A model generated the notes under the pieces. It was not told the DNA's origin. It saw nothing but the letters and a program-made list of their open reading frames with translations, and made no database searches. 64,000 bases of DNA, from NCBI GenBank assembly GCA_034401795.1, contig CM067369.1, positions 183,497,445-183,561,444 on the forward strand, given 5' to 3'. Positions 55,274 through 64,000 of this stretch are shown piece after piece. Source of the DNA: Chaetoderma sp. LZ-2023a (taxonomy: Eukaryota; Mollusca; Caudofoveata; Chaetodermatida; Chaetodermatidae). The translations under genes were made by a program, and so were the position numbers. Each line of letters starts with the position of its first letter. The stretch's first letter is position 1.

Positions 55274-56184
55274 GCTGTCACAGACAGCAGCATCGTCCAC
55301 AAAAATTGTTGCAAATTGTACACCAGTTTATCTTTAAATTTAATTTGAAAATTTAAATTATCATGCTCCAGAGTGCTAGGGGTTATGTTTATTTTGAAAA
55401 ATTAAAACTCCTACATCAGTGTGCTAAGGGTTAATGTAATGTAATGATGTGTTTACGTGTTACAATGTATATAGTTTCTTGCCAGTTTCAGCAATTACTG
55501 ATTTTGATTTTTGAAGTTGTAGTAAACTACTTAATTTAATAACATTTCAATCTTTATTGTTTTAGTGTTAAATAAAATGGAGCCCAAAAGTCCAACTTGA
55601 TAAGCACTAGCCAATAGTAATCGAGACACTCAATGACACTCCAGAGTGACTCCAGACGCATGTCATAGCTGAAAAAAGAGACAGTGTCTTGCTTTAAAAG
55701 AGTGTGCTTTTGGAATTAGACTAATAGTAATAGCCATACTGGCCCATACATGACTTTTCATGTACACTATTGCTTTAATGGTCATGTAGTGACATGTACG
55801 CACATGGAATTCTCCTCTTCTTTACAGCTTACACATACTTAATGATCATACTTTGTACACATGTGTGATGTACTGTGTACATGAACCTCAAGTATGTAGA
55901 TTGTAGATGTGGACTCGTGCACTGGGTCTAGTCTTGCTGATGACAAATATGAGCAATTAAGTGTATAATTCTATTTTGTGTTGATGTTCAAGTGCCATGG
56001 AAGCAGTAAAATAATTATGTTACTTTAATTTAACAAAATTACTGTTAATTGTATTAATTACTTGAAAATTCCTCTATTTTTGCAAAACTGATTTAAATCA
56101 CGATTTTTTCGATAAAAATCGAGTGATTTAAATCATGATTTAAATCATGATATAAATCAATTGATTTAAATCAAGCCAACCCTG
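55274..56184 (+). mobile_element. hAT-2 3' end, duplicated remnant
   Basis: Copy of 44118-45028: half of the TTAA MITE, the hAT-2 3' non-coding region, the TGATTTAAATCA array and the terminus CCAACCCTG. It lacks the transposase and left end, so it cannot move on its own. Confidence 0.9.
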
Positions 56185-58403
56185 GCACTCGATATTCTCC
56201 AAACACACAGACTGAAGATGTCTGGGTTTGGATGAAGGCACGCTCCCCTTACCTGGGATAACAGATCTGGGGACACTGGAAGCAGACGCGGGAAGCCTAC
56301 TAGAAGATCGAGGAGGTCTACGAACCAGATCCTTTTTGGCCAAAAGGGAGCTATCAACAAAATCTCGCAGACCTGATCCCTGACTTTCTTCAGAACCAAC
56401 GGAAGCAGGATAGTCGGAGGGAACGCATATGCGAAGATTCCTGTCCAGGATTGAGACAGGGCGTCCACAGCCAACGCCTGAATGTCCGGAAAAGGAGACA
56501 TGAAAGAGGAGATCTGGGCGTTCAGAGAGGCCGCGAACAGGTCTACATGGGGACAATCCAGGAAGTTGAAGATCGCTTTTACAACCGACCTCTTTAACTG
56601 CCACTCTGTGTGGGCGAATTTGGAAGGGCGAGACAACTGATCCGCCAGAAAATTCAGACATCCCGGGACATGGGAGGACACCAGGAAAATCTGATTCATA
56701 CGACACCACATGAGAAGATTCCACACCTCCAAACAAAGGCGAGACGACTTTGTGCCTCCCTGCTTGTTGATATAAGAGACTACTGTTGAATTGTCTGATC
56801 GAATCGAGACCTTGAGGCCCTGCACCTGATCCGACCAAGCAAGGAGAGCCTTCTTGACAGTCCAAAATTCCAGAATGTTGATGTGGGCTGACGACTCCTC
56901 CAGGGACCACAGGCCTGAGACAGAAAGGGAACCCCAGACCGCTCCCCATCCCTCCTGGGAAGCGTCTGTAAAGATGATCGCTTGAGGAGAAGACTTGACC
57001 AGAGGAACACCCCTCAGAAGCAGAGAGCGATCCATCCAGAAATCTATGTGGGGACTTAAATGCTCTCTGACAGGGATCTGGTGGTAAACTGAATGGGTCG
57101 ACTGTTTCCACAGGGACATCAGATACATTTGGAAAGGTCTCCTCACCAGCGCCGCCCACGGAATGATGTTCTCGACGCTGACCATCAAGCCTATCACCCG
57201 GAGAAAGAAGATTGCTCTGACCACGGCAGAGGATGCCAGAATTTCCATGGCTACTAGGATGGCTTCTACTCTTATATCTGAAGGGAAGACTAAGCCTCGA
57301 CTTAGGTCGAAAGAAACACCTAGGTGGGTGAAAACCTGAGACGGAGCCAAAGATGATTTTTCTAGATTTATTACCCATCCTAGACTGGAAGCCAGACTGC
57401 AGACCTCTGGAATGATGCTTGACAGAATTGAGGCAGATTCTGCTTTTAGCAACCAATCGTCTATATAAACGTGAAGGGAAATAGAATGACGGTGCAGAAA
57501 ACCTGCCACTGCCGACACTAGGCGGGTGAAGAAGAACGGAGCCGTGGTCAGGCCGAAAGGCATGACTCTGAATTGCCATACTCGGCCCTTGAAAGCGAAT
57601 CTCATGAATTTCCTGAGCGGAGGGTGGATGAGAATATGAAAGTAGGCGTCCTTGAGATCTATGGATGCCGTCCACATGCCTGGACTCAGACTGGTGATAA
57701 TCTGAGATACAGTCTCCATCTTGAATTTTGGGGTGGATATTAGAAGATTTAATCTCTTTAGGTTGATGATTGGACGCCATCCACCTGATTTCTTGGGAAC
57801 TAGAAAGAGAGTTGAGTAGAATCCCGGGTCTACTCTCCAACAAGGAACCTCTTCTATAGCCTTCTTCAAACGCATTGACCCCAATTCGTCTTCCAGGGCT
57901 CCAAACTTCTCCAGATTGGATGGAACTGGAGTCCATTTGGGCTGGCAAGACACAGGAGGAGGCAGATCTATCCATGACGGTGCATAACCCCAGTGGATTT
58001 GATCTAACAGCCAGGAGTCCTGAACGAGGGCTTGCCAAGTCTCCCAAAACAGAGACAAGCGCCCTCCTACTGGCACGCTGGGAAAAAGGGGCTGCACCGA
58101 TAGATCCAAAGGTGGTAGAAGAGGAAGAAGGACTGGTAAAGGAGAACGGGAAAGGCCTGCCAGGTCTGAGGTCACCCCTTCAAACCTGCCTAGGTTGAAA
58201 ACCTCTAGAGGAGCGTCCTCTAGAACTAGACCTAGAACCTTGAGAGAAAAACTGACCCCTTCTCGTCTGAGAAGGGGCTTGACGAACCTGGGCTCTAGGT
58301 CTATGAGAGGAAATAGATTTGAAGCGATCCTCCTCCGCAGATCTGGATTGGGAAGGAGAGGACCGATTAGAGTTCGTGAAAACCCTTGACTGATAAGCCC
58401 CAT
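56166..58403 (-). CDS. DIRS-C reverse transcriptase-RNase H, duplicated copy, open
   Basis: 745 codons identical in protein to the copy at 45010-47247. The only difference I saw is silent in this frame (56580, GTC to GTA for Val). All catalytic boxes (YIDDWLL, FTDAS, ILEF, RSDNS, LADQLSR) are retained. It is followed by no recombinase within reach on the left side, where LINE-2 and unique DNA lie. Confidence 0.92.
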   Translation of the reverse strand: MGLISQGFSRTLIGPLLPNPDLRRRIASNLFPLIDLEPRFVKPLLRREGVSFSLKVLGLVLEDAPLEVFNLGRFEGVTSDLAGLSRSPLPVLLPLLPPLDLSVQPLFPSVPVGGRLSLFWETWQALVQDSWLLDQIHWGYAPSWIDLPPPVSCQPKWTPVPSNLEKFGALEDELGSMRLKKAIEEVPCWRVDPGFYSTLFLVPKKSGGWRPIINLKRLNLLISTPKFKMETVSQIITSLSPGMWTASIDLKDAYFHILIHPPLRKFMRFAFKGRVWQFRVMPFGLTTAPFFFTRLVSAVAGFLHRHSISLHVYIDDWLLKAESASILSSIIPEVCSLASSLGWVINLEKSSLAPSQVFTHLGVSFDLSRGLVFPSDIRVEAILVAMEILASSAVVRAIFFLRVIGLMVSVENIIPWAALVRRPFQMYLMSLWKQSTHSVYHQIPVREHLSPHIDFWMDRSLLLRGVPLVKSSPQAIIFTDASQEGWGAVWGSLSVSGLWSLEESSAHINILEFWTVKKALLAWSDQVQGLKVSIRSDNSTVVSYINKQGGTKSSRLCLEVWNLLMWCRMNQIFLVSSHVPGCLNFLADQLSRPSKFAHTEWQLKRSVVKAIFNFLDCPHVDLFAASLNAQISSFMSPFPDIQALAVDALSQSWTGIFAYAFPPTILLPLVLKKVRDQVCEILLIAPFWPKRIWFVDLLDLLVGFPRLLPVSPDLLSQVRGACLHPNPDIFSLCVWRISSARVGLI

Positions 58404-58983
58404 ACTCGTCCGGCCTAAGACTCTTCCTCCTGGGAGAGGAAGACGGACTCTTTACCGAGGAAGAGTCTCTTTTTGCTGAAGGCCTCAAAATAGAAATCTG
58501 ATCCCGCAGATCCTTAGCTGATCTAAGACGATCAAACTCCGCCCTAAGAATTGAGGTAGAATTCTGACCGAAGATATCTGAACCGAAAGGAGGGGCAGAA
58601 ATCAGATTACTCCTGAGGGAATCTGAAATGTTCACCTCAGCAAGTTTCCTTGACCTTCTCTTAGAGGTGATGAAACCCAAAGAACGGCAAACTGAATTCA
58701 AAGAACCTCCTGCAAGATCAGCTAAAGCATGAAATATTTCTGGAGGAATCTGACCACCCTTCTCCCGAGTCTTGAGAATAGCCTCAGAAAGAAGGGCCAA
58801 AAAGTTTGCTGATTTCAACTGAGCCCGACAGACAGACTCCCATTTAAAAAGGTCTGAAGACGATTCTACCGTAGAAGCTTCCTTCAGATGCGAAGAAAGA
58901 ACATCCCATGTCGGACCATTAAGAGATTGAGTAGAAGCCAATCTAATGTAATCATCTTTCGGAACCTGCACTGGAGCATCTAC
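58180..58983 (-). pseudogene. DIRS-C gag, C-terminal part, duplicated copy
   Basis: Same as 47024-47827, with the same in-frame TAG at the upstream end and the same overlap with the RT start. Confidence 0.75.
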
Positions 58984-59566
58984 CTAGGGAGTAAGAGAGA
59001 AATCTTTCAATTGGACATCGTTAATGTAAAAATCTAACATATCTACGACCAAATTATCCACCGAAGGGCAGAAGGAACATTAGACGAAGAGTCTGAAGAT
59101 GAAAGAGCAGAACCAAACGACGGAGGATCAATCGAAAACTCATCCTGAAGAGGAAGAGATAGAGACAAAGCTATCCATTGATGAGACTTAGACCAGTCAT
59201 CCGGAGAGGCCCTCTCATGATAGAACCTCTTCAGATCCCTGGCCCTGACTGATCTCTGAGTAGCCTTGACAGAAAAGTGAGATGGAGAAAAAGAAGAAGG
59301 CGGACAGAGGTCCGAGACTAGCGAAGCAGAAGAATCAACGATCCTCAGAGAGGAAGGAGAAGATAAAGCTCTAGAGGGAGCATCCGAGAGAGAGAGTCCA
59401 ACGTCAAAGGAGACTGATAAGAAGGACTAACAACACGAGCCTCTGGCTGACTAGAAGTGAAAGAGTAAGCATCCAATTCACTAGCTGAAAATCTGGAAAG
59501 AATTGAAAATCTAGCTGAAATAATAGATCGATGAAGAGAGGAATCGCGGCTTACTGAAAACAAGGA
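58984..59566 (-). pseudogene. DIRS-C gag, middle part, duplicated copy
   Basis: Same as 47828-48410, ending at the same insertion point of the hairpin-bounded element. Confidence 0.7.
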
Positions 59567-62500
59567 ACAAGAGGCCCAAGGGGCCTGTGTCGCTCACCTG
59601 GAACATTTACAACTCAACTAATCTTTATGGAGTTTTACTTCAATCAGTGCCACTTCCAATGACTTTCAGTCAAATGGTTGATTTTGCAACGGTTCTTTTG
59701 AACAATATTTAAGCAAAAATAGAAGACATCAGTACTAACAACAGAAATTGATGACATGCAGTCAAACTTGTATTAAGACACCCCTCAAGTGAGAATCAGA
59801 AGACAGCCTCTTATGGTAGCTGGTTTCTTAACCCTTTAATGGTCATGATTTTTCAGTAAAACAAAACTTTCAGGTTATGTCTATTTGCAGGCCAAGATAT
59901 GGAGCATTTTGAAAATGTATCACTGGAATCACTGGCTCGACCCCATAAATCCCGGAAAAAGTATATTCTTTATGATATAAAACTTATTTTGTTGAATATT
60001 TTGAAATTAATTTGACGCGAAGCCATTGTGCCTTAGGCAACATTGGCTTTCCGTTAAACCTGATTTAAGAAGGGTTAATACAGATGGCCTTTATAGCAGG
60101 TTCAACTGAGTATATTCCAAACCATCCTTTTAACACGTGTACATCTTGCTGAATGGCCAAGTTCGCGATGCTGCAATTTATTTTTAAAATAATTTGACGT
60201 AGTCATAGCTGACTTAGGCAGCAACAACTTTCAATGAATCAAATACATTTCAAAATATTTTAACAGTATAGGTATCAGAGTACACAATACATATATCTTA
60301 AATATTTAGGCAGCAGTTGCAGGGAAAAGGTTAACCTGTTAATTTAGTTTTTATCTATTATGGTAATAAAAGCTGTCATATGTCAATGGATGGTGGAAAT
60401 AAAACTCCAATTGCACATTAATTAACCATTTAACCATTGAATTTAAGAAAAGTTCAATTTTCTCATAAAAAATATCCTTTTGCAGACCAAGACTATTTTT
60501 GAAAATTTACCACTGGAATGACTGGCTCGTTAAAAAGAGTCCATCATTCCAATGGTAAAATTTCCAAAAATAGTCTTCATTTGGTCTGCAAATGGACATT
60601 TCTCAAGACCACTGCCGAAGCCGTTTTTGGCTGAAATGATGGCTAAAGGGTTAACCGTTTTCCTAACCTAGCAAAATAGGTAAGATATTGTGTCCTCTGA
60701 TATCGATAGCCACGTGAGCTAATAATAATAAATTGATAAGAAGCGAATCTTATTAATGCATTTAACTGGAAATAATGCGCTAAGCTGTTGCTTAACAGCT
60801 GTGGTGTAAGCTGTTGCTGTCAATTGTATAACAGCAACAGCACTGTCTATGACAGCAATGGTGTTTACAAACTGTACACCAGCCTTTCTAATACTGGCTT
60901 TGTAACAATTAAACTCTAGACATTGGTGTGACAAGGGTTGAATAGTCATGCTGAAAACTGTTGCTGCACATGACAGTAACAGACATCTACAGCAAAACCA
61001 TTTTCAAAATGTCCGTCACCATGCTACATGCTATCCAACAACTCAACTAAATTCATTGCTAGAATTAATTGGCTTTAACCCTCAAATTTATTCAAGACAA
61101 TTTAAATTTTCTCAAAGAAAATGTCCACTTGCCGACCAAGAGAAGACTATTTTTGAAAATTTATCACTGGAATGACTGGCTCGGTTATCGAGCCAGTCAT
61201 TCCAGTGGTAAATTTTCAAAAAACGTCTTCTTTTAGTCAGCAAATGGACATTTCTCACGACCACTGCAGAAGCCATTTTTGGCTGATATGAGTGTTAAAT
61301 GGTTAATGATGAATTAATTAAATAAATCTTTTAGAATCAGTATGTGAATATGGTACACTTCATCAGCTCACTACCTCACAGGGTATTAATTTCATTTCAA
61401 TCCTGAGAATTAGAGTTGTGGTTTTAAATTACAAGATTAAATGTTTTCCTATGCTGGCTAAATATCTAAGATGTATGCTGACATACATGACTTTGAATAT
61501 TTTGATATTTATTTGACAGAAAGTTGTTGCATTCTAAGGTAGCAATGACTTTCAGTCAAATTATTATTTTGAACTAGTGAACAACTGCTGCTAAGTGAGT
61601 TTGATCACTCTGTCAAATGATTACAAGGGTTTTAGAATGCAGTTAAACATGCTATAAAGACCACCTGTACTAAATGCCAATTTTACTACATGCCGCCAAG
61701 CCGTTTATCTGATAGATTCAGAAATGGCATGGTTGAAATCATCATACTCATAACCCTGTACTAAACAAATTTTTGCTTCAAAATCCATCAAATAAAAAAA
61801 TCCAATATGGCTGCCAACCATGCTGTATTTTGATTGGCCCACTTTGGCCATGTTTTTTTAATGGATCAACTTCCCTTGAATAAACTTTAATGGCCCTTAA
61901 TCCCTAATTAGATCTGCCAAATTTCGATCCCTTCAGCGGTTCTGGAGAAGCTGTTTTGGCTAAAACTAGGTCAACCAAAATGGCCGCCGAACCATTTGAC
62001 CAATCAAGTTCCCTTGAACAAACTTGGTTCAGCTCTTGCCATAGATCATATTTCATGGGGTTTTTTTCAATCCACCAAGCTTTTTCGGAGAGATTTTTAA
62101 AGACGTTTTAAAAAAAATCGGCCAAAAATCAAGATGGCCGCCGGCCAAATTGGCCGATCGGCTTCCTTTGAACAAATTTGAATCTCTACAACCTAAGGAT
62201 GCTTCCTGCCAAATTTAATTGAAATCGTCCCATCAGTTCTCGAAAAGTAGACATTTTAAATTTCCCATTGCTTTAGTATGGGAGCTTTTGGCAGGAAAAT
62301 GATCCAAGATGGCCACCACCCCGTTTATCCGACAGCTTTGAAAATTGCAAATTTGTGATCAGAATACCCAAAAAACCTATATAAAACCAATTTCAGCCTC
62401 AAAATCCATCAAATAAAAAAATCCAATATGGCCACCAAACATGCTGTATTTTGATTGGCTGACTGCACCATCTTTTTTATCAGAATACCCAAAAGCACAT

Positions 62501-63070
62501 ATAAAACCAATTTCAGTCTCAAAATCCATCAAATAAAAAAACCCAATATGTCCGCCAAACATGCTGTATTTTGATTGGCCCAATGCGGCCAAGTTTTTTG
62601 TCGGATCAACTTCCCGTGAACAAACTTTAATGGCCTTTAGTCCCTAATCATATCTGCCAAATTTCGGCCTGATCCCTTCAGCGGTTCTGGAGGAGTCATT
62701 TTCGCTAAAACCAGGTCAACCAAAATGGCCGTTGAACCATTTGGCCAATCAAGTTCCCTTGAACAAACTTCGTTCAGCTGTTGCCCTAGATCATATTTCA
62801 TGGGATTTGCTTCAATCCACCAAGCGGTTTCGGAGAAGATTTTTAAAGACATTTCATAAAATCGGGCGAAATCCAAATTGGCCGATCGACTTCGTTTGAA
62901 CAAACTTGGATCCATATGCCCTAAGGATACTTCCTGCCAAAGATAACTTATGTCGGCCTAGTGGTTCTTGAGAAGAAGTCGTTTAAGGGAAAAAGTTGAC
63001 GGACGGACAGACGACGGATGGTCGCCATGGAATAAGCTCACTTGGCCATTCTGGCCATGTGAGCTAAAAA
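59567..63070. mobile_element. Hairpin-bounded non-autonomous element, copy C (duplicated)
   Basis: Arose with the tandem duplication, not by transposition: insertion site and flanks are the same as in copy B. Two of the three substitutions seen between the duplicates lie here (60032, 62693). Confidence 0.85.
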
Positions 63071-64000
63071 TCTAAGCCCGCATCAACTATCTGGAATTCT
63101 AATTCAGGAGAAAGAACGACAGAAACAATAGGATCCAAATGATCAAACGCCGGAGAAGATGAAGAATAAGAAGGCAGAGTAGGGACAGACGGAGCAGAAG
63201 CAGAAGGTATGTGAGAAGAAGAATAGTTCTGATGGAGGGAAGCCGGAATATGAAGAAAACCTGGAGGAGGAGATATAGATGACGGATGAAAAAGAGAAGA
63301 GGATTTAGAAACGTGGGAAGACGAAAAATCCCTAGCCGCTAAGACAGAGGCAGAAGAAGAGGACGGTTGACTACTACTCTTCTGAGAACCTGCTTGAGAG
63401 AAAAAGGTAGGAGAGGAAGAATGAGAAAGAGATACTACCTCACGAAGGATGAACAAAATCTGAAGCAGGAACCGACTGAGAAATAGAAGGACGGTCGGGA
63501 TAATGCCTATCAAAAACGGGAGGAGCGGCGCGAAAATAACTAGAATCGGAAGTAACAGACCTATTACTAAACTGGGAATCTGAGTTAGTCGGAAGCTCAT
63601 AACTTGATGCGCAAACAGTAGTTCCAGCAGGAACTGGAACATCGAGACCGGAAATAGGATGCTTCATATCTCTTAAGCCGGAAGCATAAAAACTGTCACC
63701 AGAAGCGGAAACAGAAAAACCGGAACCGGAAGTCGCTTGCAAGGACGGGTCAAAACGACCCGGACACGCATAAGTTGAACCGGAAGTGTCTACACTACCC
63801 CCGGACACGGAAGTAAACAAAACTGGACCGGAAAAAGAGGATGTATGCAAAGACGGATCCAACTGACCCGGATAAGCATTCTTCCTACCGGAAGTAGCAA
63901 CACTACTACCAGAAGACTGGCAAACCGGAAACAGAGCGATGCATAGAAGGGTCCAGCAGACCCAGATGCACATTCTTCCTACCGGAAGTAGCAACACTAC
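63064..64000 (-). pseudogene. DIRS-C gag repeat domain, duplicated copy, cut by window end
   Basis: Same frames and frameshifts as 51908-52844; two of the SGRKN/LDPS repeats and part of a third are present before the window ends. Confidence 0.72.

Larger units (their letters stand above)
55274..64000. repeat. Second copy of an 11,156-bp tandem duplication
   Basis: Every base I compared matches 44118-52844 at offset 11,156. Exceptions are 45424/56580 (G/T), 48876/60032 (A/C) and 51537/62693 (A/G). The copy runs off the right edge; the full unit would be 44118-55273. It starts at GCTGTCACAGACAGC, the centre of the MITE hairpin. Confidence 0.93.

Noticed and set aside
59567..63070. Independent third insertion of the hairpin-bounded element
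   Set aside because: The flanks are duplicated with it, so it arose by the tandem duplication.

Overview
This is eukaryotic, intron-containing, AT-rich DNA dominated by transposable elements. DIRS retrotransposons, intron-bearing hAT elements, a Tc1 transposon, fold-back MITEs and elements that begin with a short GGCCC hairpin suggest a lophotrochozoan, most likely a mollusc (bivalve-like). The taxon is an inference from repeat style, because no conserved host marker gene is present. I saw no rRNA, tRNA or CRISPR feature.

Region by region. 1-3.4 kb: the decayed gag end of a minus-strand DIRS element (DIRS-A) that runs off the left edge. 3.4-9 kb: repeats, a (TA)n tract and a short terminal-inverted-repeat element. 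9.0-10.66 kb: a Tc1 transposon with an intact DD34E transposase. 10.9-16.9 kb: a 2.8-kb non-autonomous element bounded by hairpins, a degenerate relative, and TTAA-flanked hairpin MITEs. 17.35-28.96 kb: two exons of an unrecognised host gene on the minus strand, separated by a 10.6-kb intron. That intron holds a decayed DIRS element (DIRS-B, 18.9-23.6 kb) and a non-autonomous hAT element. 29.2-35.9 kb: a second non-autonomous hAT, a LINE fragment split by a third hAT, and the 3' half of a second LINE.

35,866-53,990 is one DIRS retrotransposon (DIRS-C) with inverted terminal repeats and an internal complementary region. It sits inside the second LINE, whose endonuclease half resumes at 53,991. 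DIRS-C is itself loaded with insertions: hAT-1 (37,452-40,771, intron-bearing transposase) in its tyrosine recombinase, hAT-2 (40,967-45,028, intronless 616-aa transposase) between RNase H and recombinase, and a 3.5-kb hairpin-bounded element (48,411-51,914) in gag. Its RT-RNase H frame (745 codons) is open.

From 55,274 to the end the sequence repeats 44,118-52,844 almost perfectly at an offset of 11,156 bp. I saw only three substitutions in 8.7 kb. This is an 11,156-bp tandem duplication, or an assembly artefact, whose breakpoint falls in the loop of a long hairpin. The insertion order reads: LINE-2, then DIRS-C, then the gag insertion and the two hATs, then the duplication.
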